From Berberis thunbergii (Eukaryota > Streptophyta > Magnoliopsida > Ranunculales > Berberidaceae), in NCBI GenBank assembly GCA_003290165.1, contig QNQO01000543.1, positions 496,001 through 560,000 on the forward strand: a DNA stretch of 64,000 nucleotides. Direction: 5' to 3'. Below are positions 43,089-55,524 of the stretch, piece after piece. The first letter of the stretch is position 1. Every line of letters starts with the position of its first letter. Below the pieces are notes generated by a model, which was not told the origin of the DNA, searched no databases, and saw nothing but the letters and a program-made list of their open reading frames with translations. The position numbers were made by a program, and so were the translations under genes.

Positions 43089-45399
43089 AATACCCTCAAA
43101 TTTATATTTACCTAGTCCTCGAGTAAAACAAAAATAAAATCTTAACTCACTTTCGTAGGAATCATTGGTTGCACTTATCTTATTATATGTGCAACAAGGC
43201 TTTGAACCCCTAGATTACCTCTAGTGGACGAGTTATAGTCTTGTAAGGGTTTTCAGAAATGTTACCCACAAACATTACCGACTCAATAAATTTCAAAAAC
43301 ATGGTCACTCTTATTTATTTTCCTCAGAGTTATTATCAAATAATTGCCAAAAATTCCAAAAACAACTAACAGTGTCACAATAATATATGAACATATTCTA
43401 ACAACAATTTAATAGTATCCAAAGGTTAAATGAATTTCATCAATCATTTTCAACTTGTAGTGTGTGTGTGCATCACCTTATCAACATAATTCTCCATTTC
43501 ACAGTAGAGACACGACTAAATAATCTTTAGAAAGTACGTTTTGACTACAAATCTCTTTTGCCACTAAGAAATGAATCATTCATAGATTGGTTATTTATCA
43601 CTCAGTTTATATGTAAGGAAAAAAATAAATTATGGAAAAACAAACATCTCACATATAATTATCATGAAAAACGGACTTTATAAAGAATGAATGAATATGA
43701 TCTCATGGACAAGAATATCGATTACTTTGAGAATATCGAATCACATATCATAGTTCTTGTCTATTCAATTTCTACGTTTGTGGACCGAACCTTTATTTAA
43801 GATCAATTAGGTATTCTTTAGGTTGTAATGAGGCTAAAATTATGGTTGACAAAAATGAAAAGGGATATACAAAAATTCTTTGAAATTAATATACCCTTTA
43901 ATAAGTGCATGGGGCACTGAAGAATAACCAATGTTGCACACCATTACTTTTTTATTTTTTCTAAATTCTTCTTCATATTTTTTTAAACATCAAATTTTTT
44001 TATTTTATTTTTTTCAATGATATGTTTTTTCCCTTTTGCACAATGAAACATTTCAGTATTGATGATTCATGGAATATCTAGTTTCAACTCTTTCTATTTG
44101 CTCATTCCAAACATATATTCAATCATACACATTCTCAAAGAAATTGAGTAAGGATAAAAATAATATGGGGTATTACTCTATATTTGGAGTATGTAATTGA
44201 GATGGAGTTAGCAAAGAAAAGGTTATTCAAAAGCTCAAAGGGTTGCAAACAAATCTGTATTATTGGGTAGGACAAAAGGCTAAAGAATGGTTCAAAAGTT
44301 AAAAAAAAAATAAAAAAATGCTTATATCATTTCTTAAGCTCTAGTAGGTATTATGACATCTCAACTAAATAAACCAAGAAGTTCTACTGTAATAATTCAA
44401 TTTTAATGTCATTCTCAAAGCAATCAATAAAAGAAATAAGAATAATGAGATCATCAATGAAATAATGCGGACTCAAGAAAAATCAAAGTTTCTTTAATCA
44501 TCCTAAAGAAAAATAGAATGCATGTCTAGAAACTCACAAGGTTAAAAGTCTTCACTGTTATTCTAAGGCTTTCTAGTTAATATCTTATTCATCAACTTCA
44601 AATTATGCTAACTTGGTTTATAGTGCAAGAGTAGTCGAGTTGAAATATCTCATGAAATATATTTAACTTAAAGATAATATCAAACCTTATGTTTTCCTAT
44701 TACTATATCAATGTGCCAAGTGATATCATATATTTTTCAAATTTAAAAGTATACTTGAAAACACATTTTCTTTATCGAAAAGGAACTCAGATTTTGATTG
44801 CATTTTCAAATCGAAATAAATTTCACACAATCATAATCATCTATGTATTCAATGGAGATTGAGTAGAATACAATAGTCAATCAATAGAGTTGTAAAATAC
44901 ATTTCAGTTCAAAATTTTTAAAAATGCATAAAAACTCATAAAACCTCACTCCCAAATCTAAACTAAACATTGTCCTCAATGTAGAAAAATATGAATCATG
45001 ACAAATGAAGAAAAAAAAAAAGAAAAGATGAGGGTTAGAGTGATATTACCATGGTGAAGTTTTTTTTTAAACCAAAATTTTGAAGATTTCATCCACCGAT
45101 TCATAGACATAAGAACTTGGATTTATCATGAGAATTTGACAGAAATACATACAAATGCACTAATGAAAAAATGCATATACCAATTGTAAGTCAAAATTGT
45201 TACGGAGCTAACGAGTATGAGTGGAATGCAACTAGAAAGAACATTAAAATCAATACAAACTAACCATAATATCACAACTGAAGTTGGGCTGACTCCGAGG
45301 AGTGCTTGGTTTAACGTCATCAACCCGACAAAACACATAGATTACGAAACACATAAAGTACGCATAAGGCCATGGATAGTAGAGAAATAGTTCCTCAAT
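43089..45399. other. Athila 1 3' non-coding region
   Basis: AT-rich and stop-rich, homologous along its length to 60358-62440 of Athila 2 (for example aaccctagattacctctagtgg, then acgagttatagtcttg). At 45338-45250 FVGLMTLNQALLG matches FVGLMTENQALLG of element 2. No envelope-like ORF is readable. Confidence 0.65.
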
Positions 45400-46230
45400 A
45401 TGAATTCGCAGGATCCTCTAATAATAGCACATCAACCTTGACTTCTGATGTAGGCATCTCTAAGAATGGTTTAAGATGTTGACCATTGACTTAAAAAGCA
45501 CGACCATCCTTAAGATCAACAATTTCAACAGCTCCATGTGGAAACACTTTTTTCATAGTATAAGGGTCAGACCATCGAGATCACAATTTTCCAGGAAACA
45601 GACGCAACCGAGAGTTAAATAACAAAGCCTTTTGAAAAGGTTCACAAGACTTGTGAATGATGGATTTATCAGGAAACACTTTCGTTCGTTCTTTGTAGAT
45701 TTTAGCACTTTGGTATGCATCATTCCTAATCTCTTCTAACTCATTAAGTGGAGCTTACGATGTGATCCAGCCTTATCTATATCAAAATTAAAGGTTTTGA
45801 TAGCCAAATAAGCACGATGTTCCAATTCCACATGCAAATGACACGCCTTACCAAAAACAAACTATATGGAGACATTCCAATCAGAATTTTAAACATTGTC
45901 CTATAAGTCCAAATAGTGTCATTCAGACGTTGTGACCAATCCTTACGGTCCAATAGAACCGTTTTCTCCAAAATGTTTTTAATTTCTCAATTGGATATTT
46001 CAACTTGCCCACTTGTTTGTGGATGAAATGGAGTACCTACTTTATAAGTGATGGAGTATTTCTTAACTAGCAGTTCAAATGGTGTATTACAAATATGAAA
46101 ACCACCATCACTTATAACAGCACGCGGAGTACCAAAACGAAAAAAAATGTTATCTTTCAAAAATTTTACCACAACCTTGTGGTCATTCGTTTTACAAGGT
46201 ACCGCTTCTACCCATTTGGAAACATAATCA
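45400..46230 (-). pseudogene. Athila 1 integrase, C-terminal part
   Basis: Continues the integrase from 53680 across C4: [63 protein letters not shown], then [18 protein letters not shown] and the GKL-SRWSDPY/VNGQHLKPF tail. Parts of the DDE core are present, but [14 protein letters not shown] lacks the usual SDGGSHF histidine context (SDGGFHI), and several stops occur. It would insert retrotransposon DNA; not functional here. Confidence 0.8.
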
Positions 46231-46400
46231 CACTACAAGAAATCTGGCCATTAATAGCGTTTCAAAAACGCTATGGTAGGATACCATAGCGTTTTAGAAA
46301 ACGCTATAGTAAGTTGGCCTTTTATAGAGTTTCAAAAACGCTATGGTAGAGTCGACCATAGCGTTTCAGTTTTTAAAACGTTGTTGTAGACACTATGGTA
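46231..46400. repeat. Left terminus and subterminal repeats of C4
   Basis: Four to five copies of agcgtttcaaaaacgctatgg-type palindromes within 170 bp, followed by a T-run at 46406-46420. Confidence 0.8.
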
Positions 46401-46623
46401 AATTTTTTTTTTTTTTTGCTATCAAATGACTTATTATTACATCTTATAAGTTTATTTCTAGAAAATAAAATTTTAAATGTGCCAAACTTAAACATTTCTA
46501 TGAATGGAGGCAAAGTAATATATTAATGAGATAATGTATTACATGAATCACAAAATCTATCAAATTAATAATAAAGAAAGAAACCCTATGACTAACAATT
46601 TTGAGTGCATTTTGTGTATGCAG

Positions 46624-47471
46624 AACTGATGCTTTTGGGCTTCATTTCTCTTCTACTAACAGTCTTTCAAGGTTTGATAAGCCAAATATGCATACCAAAG
46701 TATGTTATGGCTCATATGCTTCCTTGCAAAAAGGAGGTGAAAGAGAAAGAAAGTTCTTCTGAGCATGGGGGTTGTCAGCAATGCCACTTTTGCTCCTACA
46801 ACCTTTTGGAATGGGCACCGGCTTTTGTTAGAAGGCAATGCTGAATATTGTCCACATAAGGTACGATGTGTTGAGTTCATCTAATTCTAGTAATCTCCAT
46901 GAACTTCGTTGAAGCTTATTGATATATACCATAACAAAGCAAGTGGGTACACTTCGTTTCAATATTTTCACCGCCCACTTAGAAAACAAATAAGAATTTC
47001 CAACCAGGCACATCCATTGAGCCAGAGCCAGTCCTGCAAAAATAACATATATATGAATAAGACTTGAGGGACCTAATAACATTAAATTGGAAAAAGCTTT
47101 GAGAACTACTAGGAGTCAACAGTGTAAATCAGCTATAGTGCAACATATGCTTAATCATCTGAATTCTCAAAGGAGAAAAACAGAAGGGAGAACATATATC
47201 ATATAAGTTATAACATGCAACAACAGATTAGCAGATTGTTCTAGTCATGAGATATGCAGGATAAAAAAACTTCAGACGTTCTGTTCCTATTATCCCATAC
47301 CACTACAAGTACTTACCGTGTCCTCTATTTTGTATTCCTACATCCATTATACAGGGGAAAGTCCCATTGCTATCACTAGAAGGACTACATCAGCTACACA
47401 TTTTCATTTTTGTGTTGGCGGTTGTTCATATGATGTTCTGTGTCACTACAATGCTTCTTGGAGGGGCAAAA
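46624..47471 (+). pseudogene. MLO: MLO-family protein exon fragments
   Basis: Exon 46624-46860 begins ELMLLGFISLLLTVFQGLIS, then QICIP and MLPC, the second transmembrane region and first extracellular loop of plant MLO proteins; a stop follows VRRQC. Exon 47355-47471 reads GKVPLLSLEGLHQLHIFIFV, then LAVVHMMFCVTTMLLGGAK before a GTAAGT donor, the third helix. MLO proteins are seven-helix plasma-membrane calcium channels involved in powdery mildew susceptibility and pollen tube reception. Later helices and the calmodulin-binding tail are not found. It lies on the strand opposite to the CNNM fragment, so this element captured genes in both orientations. Confidence 0.82.
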
Positions 47472-48499
47472 GTAAGTTATCACTTTATTCTTTTACCTAT
47501 GGTTGGGAGGCAGTACACTAAATGAGCTACATAATCAGACTTGTTTACATTTTTTTCAAGCTGCATGCAGTAGGGTATCGGAGAAAGTTCGTTGTGATAA
47601 GCTGGACTGTGAGTTTTTTCCTGCTCATATGCAATACATGATATAACTATTTCTGTGATATCAGTCTAATATATTGTCCCTGAAGTTTAACTAGTTGACT
47701 TTCCTGCAGGTGAACAAGACTATTTTCAGATTCGAGGGAGGATGCATCCCTGATTTTGTGTTATTGCAATGTAATTAAGATTTCTAATTTATGGGTGCTT
47801 GCTAAACCTGGAAGGATGTATACAGTACCTGACTAGTCAACACAATACAGTACCTGACTAGTCTAGAAAGCTATTATGGTTTTTACGGATCAAAATACTC
47901 GAACACTTGACACATGGTGGACACAATGTTAAACATTTTGAAACTGGTAGAACCTTGATCTCATTATAATCTATAAAAAAAAAAAATTTCAGATCAGTCT
48001 TTTTGCAGTAGATGAAAACTAGTCTCCACTGAGCGGACAGACAAAAATTAGCATCTTGGGGGTTAACTAACCTTTTCATTTGATGGTTCGATGTGAGAAG
48101 ATGCTGGAAATATGGGGCCTTCAAATTCCAGGTATCCCAAAACTTCATATCACCGAAATGAAACAAAAATGCACATGGAAGAATCAATGAAATCACTGAA
48201 ATGATTTCCGAGTAACTCAACCTATCCGAAGCATTGAATAGCAGTAGATCAGCCATTTACCTCAAGAATATCAAGATCTGAGCCCTAGGAGTTTGCATCC
48301 TCCAGTTTATCCACCAAGTCAGATCATGAGATCCTCAAAGGATGACCATGTCATTTCTCAAATCAAAATCTGAGTCTCTTAGAACCTTGGGTGCTTAATC
48401 ACAAAAAGAAGTTTAGTTTGTGTTGACACGAATAATTAACAAGAAGTGAAGAAATGTATCAAGAAATTTATCTAAAGAAAGAAGGATGAACAAAGATTG
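47472..48499. other. C4 interval between MLO and CNNM fragments
   Basis: Possible exon-like pieces (for example VNKTIFRFEGGCIPDFV at about 47709-47760, plus strand) were not identified. Two copies of cagtacctgactagtc lie at about 47822 and 47849. Confidence 0.35.
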
Positions 48500-49997
48500 C
48501 CACTTACTACTCTTTGACCAGTCAACCTCCGACTGGATGGGGCCCTTGCAACCGATGAAGCAGCTGCTGCTGCAGCCACACGTATCCTTTAGAAAAACAC
48601 AAGTTGCAATGTACTTCTTTGGTCATCAACTAAGTCATCTCATGCAGGAAAAAGCATTTCAAATTCCAATACCTTTTATATTACGTCAACATATTCGTCT
48701 GTCTCGTCCACAATCTCCTCCTACATTTCAAATATAGAACAATTATAAAATTGACTTTGATCAGGATATACAAGAAAGTTGTTGTCTCGGTGTGCGTGTG
48801 CGGAATTCTCAAAAATTCAACTTCATAGAAATTATTTCTGTATGAGTATTGTTTATTGTATCCTTTAATTAACAAGAGTCCAGATCCTCTCAGGCATGAA
48901 TGCATTTTCCCAATGCTACTACATGGCGTATACCATGTGTCTCTAACAAAGTTGAAGGATTTTTAATAACAATAACCATTTTTTTTCAATCTTCTGTTGT
49001 TTTTAACGCATGATACAGCAAACAATTGCAAGGAAAACATTCTCCATGTGTAGCATAGACAATGACAAGTCGCATCTGATATATCTTGATTGACATATTG
49101 GTCACAAACTAAGCAATGGCCAATTTTTTCTAGTCTACATTCTTTCTCTAGTTGTTATTTTTTTGCTTTGCTACAATAAGTGAGATCTCCTGAATTTATA
49201 GGTGGTAGAATGTTTTTCATATGCAAAGAGGAGTTTGGGTTGAAGAATTGTATCACTACAATGGTTACCTTCAGAAGTTCTACAAACATATCCTCCAAGG
49301 TGATGATACCAATGACTTCTCCATCTTCAACATCCTTTGACAAATGAGGCACGCCATTCATAGTTACATCTTTTTTTGAGGCATCCTTTTGGTGCCTATT
49401 TAGATTAGGTGGCTTATGAGCCTTTTCAATGTCTACAATGCACTCTGTCTTTTCATCCGTTTTGAGAAGCAAAAGGAGTGGTCAACTTTGGGTCTTCAAC
49501 AGCTACTTTGCCGCCTTCTGGTATTTCGCCATTAGGAGTAGGTGGAAGGTTCTTGCTTTTCCCTGTAGGTTATTCAATATATCATACAGAGGAATGTCTG
49601 CTGGAACCCTAGTAATAATCAAGGGATGAATACGTCCCAATATATGTCAAGAGCAGGTTTGAAAAAGTTAAAAGACAAAAAAAAGGAGACAATGCACTTT
49701 GAGACTAAAAGATGAGAAGCAGAATAACTCTTGAATGAGCATACCGTGGTATTCTTCTGATGGAGACAGCACTAACTGGGGTCTCAGTTTCTGCCCGTAC
49801 TGTAAGAAGACTTTTGACCTATGATGGAAGGAGGGAAAAAATGAAGGTCTTGATAGTTTTACCGAGATATACATATCAACTGTAAATACTTTTATAAGCC
49901 ATTACTCACCAACAGAAGTCCTATTATGTTCCTCGGATTTCCATAATAGACAGGAACTCGACTATGACCCCGAGCAAGAATTTTTCCAATTGCTTCC
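48500..49997 (-). pseudogene. CNNM/DUF21-CBS domain protein exon fragments
   Basis: Minus-strand exons: 49997-49910 (EAIGKILARGHSRVPVYYGN, PRNIIGLLL), about 49818-49745 (KSLLTVRAETETPVSAVSIR), about 49608-49269 (VPADIPLYDILNNLQG, DVEDGEVIGIITLEDMFVEL), about 48723-48690 (EEIVDETDEYVDV) and about 48580-48500 (RIRVAAAAAASSVARAPSSR). This is the CBS pair and C-terminus of plant DUF21 (CNNM-like) membrane proteins, thought to act in magnesium or metal transport. The DUF21 membrane domain is missing. VDVHKR of the family is VDVI-stop here. Donors GTGAGT, GTATGC and GTAACC are kept. Confidence 0.85.
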
Positions 49998-50990
49998 CTG
50001 TATTTTCAAAATACCATGTTCCTCATTAGCTTTTGTTTCAGTAATTAGTTGTGAACTGAAAAAAAAATGTAATAAATGTTTGGAACAATAACAAAAAAAG
50101 CAATAATAAGAAGAACAAAAATAGTCATTTGCTAATGAAAGGGGTGAGGGAGAAGTCAGGGGAGAGCAGGGTGAACACATTAAATTTTGGTGTTGAGCTG
50201 AAGAAAAATATTTGGGCCCATAATTATTAATACATCCTCTGCATTCCCAATCAGTTTGATGAAATTAATCAAAAGAAATAAGCTGCAGCTCACATCATAA
50301 TCAAAAGTGTGAATTGGGAAAGAAGTTCTACATTAGAAATCATTATTGACGATTGAAAGTTCAAGTTTCTTGTATGTATATAGAGAAAACTAACAAGGAA
50401 GCAATACTTGAAAACAAAAGAAAATTTCTCAAGAGAAGAAGCAAACAATCTTATTAAGTTTAGAAGTGTATTTTCTATGTAATAATAATCATCTATAGAA
50501 AATTCACTTTAATTACAAAATCTTTTTCATTGACTAAACATAAAAATCTAAGTAACCGTCTTTGAAAAACATGAAGATATATACTTTAAGAGTTTCATCT
50601 TACGTATGGGAGGAAGGTGGAAAAAAAATACAAGATAAAACTATAGATTATAAAATGTTCTGTATTTTTTCATGGATGAATAAAGGAGGAAAAGTTCGGA
50701 GCATTTTCAAGCAAAAGGCGAAGACAGGAGTATATAGAAAATCCTAAATCATGCGATACTCTGAAACTGGCTGTTGGGCAGTTTTGATGGAACAAAAAAA
50801 AGATGGAATGAGAAAAACAGTTTTGATATAATGAGAAGAAAAGAAGAGAGAAGAACATGGTTCCTTGATAAGCCAGTCTGTCTAGCCAACAGATGCTTAT
50901 CTGCATCACTTGGATACCTGATAAGAAAGAAAATGACATTGTAGGCACGCTTTCTTTATAAAGAACTCAGGCATTGAAGAAGACAACTAC
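49998..50990. other. C4 interval upstream of CNNM exons
   Basis: AT-rich, intron-like; no exon recognised. Confidence 0.35.
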
Positions 50991-51272
50991 ACTCACAGAT
51001 CCATTTGAAAGAGAGATTATATGGTTATGTATATTAAAGTGGATTTTATCAGTAGAAAGCAATGGGTGAAGAAAAAAGAGCATTTCTTCAGCTTTATTGT
51101 TGTACAAAAACTCTACCTTGACCGTCGTAACACTCACAGATCCATTTGAAAGAGAGATTATATGGTTATGTATATTAAAGTGGATTTTATCAGTAGAAAG
51201 CAATGAGTGAAGAAAAAAGAGCATTTCTTTAGCTTTATTGTTGTACAAAAACTCTACCTTGACCGTCGTAAC
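50991..51272. repeat. Tandem duplication, 2 x 141 bp, in C4
   Basis: Two adjacent copies starting actcacagatccatttgaa at 50991 and 51132 differ at about two positions only (gggtgaag/gagtgaag, cttcagc/ctttagc). Much younger than the diverged sequence around it. Confidence 0.92.
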
Positions 51273-53170
51273 ATTGTTTTATTGAAATCATACATGGCAC
51301 ACTTATAAGCACCTCATACTAGCTTAACACTACTAATGGATCTAAACAAACTTCATAATTTGTTCAAAATCATCGGATTCAATGAGCACGTTCAAGAAAC
51401 TTATCGGATTCAAATGCAAAATCATTCTATGGTCTAATTTAGATTATACAAAAAACAAGGATTTGTTAATGAGCTTAAAAGGTCTTTCTATGTTCCAAGA
51501 AAACACCCTACATGGATGTTGATAACATCCAATTATTTTTGCAAGCAAATTTTGGTCAAAACTTTTCAAACTCCTTGGGTCCGAACTCAGCATCATAACC
51601 AATTAATTACCACCCACAATCGAGATGGCCAGACAGAAAGTTTCAACTTAGTGATGATCATACATGTAGGCCGAGTTTATTAACAAAAAATATAGCCATC
51701 CAGATTACATCCCAAGATTTTAATTGTTGTCTCTGTTTTTTACACACGTCTTTCTGAATTTTTCTCTACTTTAATTGCTAAAACTCTGTCTGACAACCAA
51801 AAAGACTTTGCCCAACTAGGCCATACAATTGGATTATGAGAACCTAAAATCTAACTATCAACATTCAGTGGATTAGAGAATGTTGCACTGATTGTACATA
51901 TAAACTAATAGGCTGTCAACTATCAACTAATAGGCACTGATTAGAGAATGTAAGCCTAGAATCTAAACTATCCACTGATTATGAGAATGTACGTGTGTTA
52001 TGATGCCATTCATAAACACTGCCTGAATATGTGTTGAAACACTTCATGTTTCAAAGACCATATCTTTGTTTTGTTCATCCAGCTCCCACAAGCTCAAGAT
52101 CATAGATATCAAACATTGAATATAAAAGTTCCCATCATCTTCCAACCGAAGCAAAATGCATCAAGCAAATTAGTGGAAGTCATTGGTAACTATGTAATTC
52201 CCCAACTCAAAAGTAACTCATTTTCTAAGATTAAAAAAAACAACAAAACAAACCCACAACACTGCCAAAAATCTAACCATATAAACTACATGTCTTTGGT
52301 GACATTGCTTGGAAGAACTTAGTTGGTATGGAACTATGTAACTAACTTGAATAAGAACAAGCAACGCTGGATTTCTTCTACTCGTTTAAGTCCTAAGATA
52401 ACATTTTGAACTTTAGTGTGTCAGAATTACCTAGAGGAAGCTACATCTGACACCATTCTATATTTTCCTTCAAATAAAGGGGATGAAACAAGTAGGACTC
52501 AATAGTGAATACTCAGTGATTTACCAAATTTTCAGGTCATACACCATAATTTCAAATTCAAAATTTTAGTATCAAACATTACATTAAAAAAGGAAATGAG
52601 GTTGAAGTTGATCCAAACCTTAAGAAGTGTTTGTAGAACTAACTTTCTTCCTCTATACAGCAAAACTAAGTCCAAAGCTTTATCCTTCAAATCCCACAGC
52701 TTATGTATTTTCAATGACAATATGTTACAAAGACATACAAAGAAATTATCTTTTCAGAATTGCGCTAAAGGGCAAATATGCAAAACAGAATGAGAGAAAT
52801 TATTTTTTCCAGAGAAATATGCAAATACACAATAATATCAGAAAAAATATGCAAATACACAAGAATTGCGCTAAAGGGTAAATATGCAACACACAATAAT
52901 ATCTCTCAAAATCCAGTAATGATGAAAAAGGGAACAACTTTTTCCAGAGAAATTACTGCAATCTCCTCCCATTTCAGAACAAAATGGAAAAAATATCCCC
53001 ACACCAAAGAAATCTCTAAAACTTTGAAGAAAAAAAATATGTTTCCTTTCAAGACAAATGTCCATAAATTCCCCAAAATCATGCTCAAATCCGCTCCAAA
53101 TTGCACCAAAATCAACCAAAAAATATATTTTTTTCATGAAGGCCAGTGGGGGCTCATTCAAAACAGCCAA
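51273..53170. other. C4 interior without recognisable gene
   Basis: AT-rich sequence with short repeats near 52750-52900 (gaattgcgctaaagggcaaatatgcaa, quoted in part) but no protein motif recognised on either strand. Confidence 0.4.
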
Positions 53171-53480
53171 AGAACCCCTAAAAATCTAGTAAAAAGAAAG
53201 AAAGAGAGAAAAAAAACCTCTAAAGGGAGAGCATATAGGAGAGGGGGTTGAGAAATAACAGACAATTTCTTCCTTGCACAGCGAAGCAGCTAGTCTAAAA
53301 GGGGGTTGATAGCTAAAGGGAGAGCATATCGGAGAGGGAGAATAGAACGGAAAAGGATAGGGAGATGAGAGCAGATCGAAGAGGGAGACAGAGAAGCAGA
53401 GAGCTTTGGCTTTGGCTTCCTCTTCCTTCCTTCTTTTTTTGTTTTTTTTTTTTCCGGATCGAGCAGGCACTTTAGCGCCC
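53171..53480 (-). promoter_or_regulatory. Pyrimidine-rich leader-like segment near C4 right end
   Basis: On the minus strand it is rich in ctctccctt runs, with a partial internal duplication (tatgctctccctttag at about 53240 and 53330). It resembles the leaders beside the ends of C1, C2 and C3, and would read inward towards the CNNM exons. No clear donor was found. Confidence 0.35.
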
Positions 53481-53519
53481 TGCGAATATGACTCTAGCCC
53501 AGCCAAACTTTTGATAGCA

Positions 53520-53679
53520 TTTTACATTTGATAGAGGGAGTACAAATATTGGATAGATAAAGCCTTTTGATATCATAAGCAAAAAAATGCTATCAATAAG
53601 GCATAGTGTTAGTCAATCATAGCACTTTGGACAAAAATGCTATAAACATGTGCTATAGATGATGACTTTTCTTGTAGTG
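53520..53679. repeat. Right subterminal region and terminus of C4
   Basis: tgatagcattttaca, aaaatgctatcaataagg, catagcactttgg and aaatgctataaacatgtgct alternate before the CTTGTAGTG end. Confidence 0.8.
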
Positions 53680-53893
53680 CAACAACCAGAAGAATGTAAA
53701 GATAACCAAACGATGGAGGGAAAGGTCCCATGAAGTCAATATCCCAAACATCAAAAATCTCCACAATGAGAATGTTAGTAAGAGGCATCATATTCCTATG
53801 AGAAATGGAACTCATTCGTTGGCATCTATCACATGTAACACAAAATGCATGGGTATCACGAAAAATAGATGGCCAATAAAAGCCACATTGCAA
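53680..53893 (-). pseudogene. Athila 1 integrase, N-terminal part
   Basis: MQCGFYWPSIFRDTHAF, then CDRCQRMSSISHRNMMPLTN form the zinc-binding segment, followed by DIDFMGPFPPSFGYLYILLV at the start of the catalytic core. The frame is cut by C4 right after VV and resumes at 46230 with DYVSKW. Confidence 0.83.
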
Positions 53894-54122
53894 AACCTTT
53901 GCAGCTGTCTTTTTAGAACTAAAGTGACCTCCACATGCCTGATCATGACAAAAGGAAATGATACTATAAAATTCACTCTCTGGAACACATCTCCTAATGA
54001 CCTAATCAGGACAATAGTTAAATAAAAAATATCATCCCAAAAGAAATGCATGACCTCAGCAAGAAACTTAGTCTTATCTTGTTTAGTCTAATTAGAAGGG
54101 AGTTGGCTCGTAACAAGGTAAT

Positions 54123-55524
54123 TCACAATATATGCACACCAAGGGAACTGGGAGATAGCAAGTAATTGCTCATTAGGAAATGACTCATTGAAGGGCACAT
54201 CTGCAGTAGATGATTACACAAGAAGTCTAGAAAATGGTCAGCTACAACATTTTCAGAACCCTTCTTGTCCCAAATCTCAATATCAAATTCCTGTAGCAAT
54301 AGGACCCAACGAATTAAGCACGGCTTAGCATCCTTTTTTGAAAAAATGTACTTTAGTGTTGCATTATCAGTAAAAATAATAACTTTGGATCCTATAAGGT
54401 ATGACCAAAAATTTTTTAAAGTAAAGACCATAGTAAGTAACTCATTCTCGGAGGTGGAGTAATTAAATTGTGCATCTTGTAGAGTTCTACTGGCATAATA
54501 AATAACATGGGGCTTTTTGTCCATTCGCTATCCTAAGACAGCTCCAACCGCAAAATTAGAAGCATCACACATAAGCTCAAAAGGTAAACTCCAATTAGGA
54601 GGTTGGATGATTGGAACTGAAGTCAAAAATTGTTTAAGCTTCTCAAAAGCTTTCAAGCAGTCTTCATCAAAGACAAAGAAATGGTCTTTAACAAGTAAAT
54701 TGCATAGAGGACGAGTAGTCTTACTAAAATCCTTAATGAATCTACGGTAAAAACCAGTGTGACCTAAAAATATCTAATTTCTTTCACTGTCTTCGGTAGT
54801 GGAAGACTCAAAATTAAATCAATTTTGGCTTTTTCAACTTTAATGCCCTTGTTAGAAATTATATGCCCGAGAACTATACCTTGCCTAACCATAAAATGAC
54901 ATTTCTCCCAATTCAAGACAAGATTTTTCTCCTGGCACCTATTTAACACTAAGGTTAATTATGTAAACACTCATCAAACAAATCCCCAAACACTGAAAAG
55001 TCATCCATGAACACCTCAAGAAACCTTTCTACCATATCCGAGAAAATACTAAGCGTGCACCTCTGAAAGGTGGCGGGTGAATTACACAACCCAAAAGGCA
55101 TTCTTCAATATGCAAAAGTCCCAAAGGGGAAAGTAAAAGTGGGTTTCTCTTGATCTTCAGATGCAATGGGGGTTTGGTTATAACCAGAGTACCCATCAAG
55201 AAAACAATAGTAATCATGTCCAGCTAACCTCTCAAGCATCTGATAGATAAAGGGAAGAGGAAAATTATCCTTCCTCATGCCTAAGTCCAACTTACAGTAG
55301 TCAATGACAACTCGCCATCCTGTGGTCATGCGGGTGGAAACTAACTCATTCTTATCGTTTGTGACTATCGTCACTCCTGACTTCTTGGGAACAACCTGAA
55401 TTGAACTGACCCAAGAACTATCAAAAATTGGGTAAATGATACCAACATCCAACAATTTCGACTCGGACAACCTCCTTAAGATTAGGATTAAGTTTTTGTT
55501 GTATTTCATGTGAAGTTTTTGCAT
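54123..55524 (-). pseudogene. Athila 1 reverse transcriptase and RNase H
   Basis: Minus strand: WVSSIQVVPKKSGVTIV, DYCKLDLGMRKDNFPLPFIY, QMLERLAGHDYYCFLDGYSG, then the catalytic VFMDDFSVFGD (about 55012-54980, read in another frame), NRCQEKNLVLNWEKCHFMV, and RNase H with [49 protein letters not shown]. The DD pair is intact, but at least three frame changes separate the blocks, so no full enzyme is possible. Confidence 0.85.

Larger units (their letters stand above)
46231..53679. mobile_element. CACTA-type gene-capturing element C4, complete (7449 bp)
   Basis: The left end is CACTACAAGAAATCTGGCC and the right end CTTTTCTTGTAGTG, inverted terminal repeats of about 13 bp. Subterminal units (tagcgttt..aaacgctatggta on the left, gctatcaa/tgctataaacatgtgctat on the right) flank the cargo. 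The flanks join as VV|DYVSKW of the Athila 1 integrase, proving insertion; the short target duplication (TTG expected) has lost one base. Cargo: MLO exons on the plus strand and CNNM/DUF21-CBS exons on the minus strand. No transposase motif. Confidence 0.9.
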
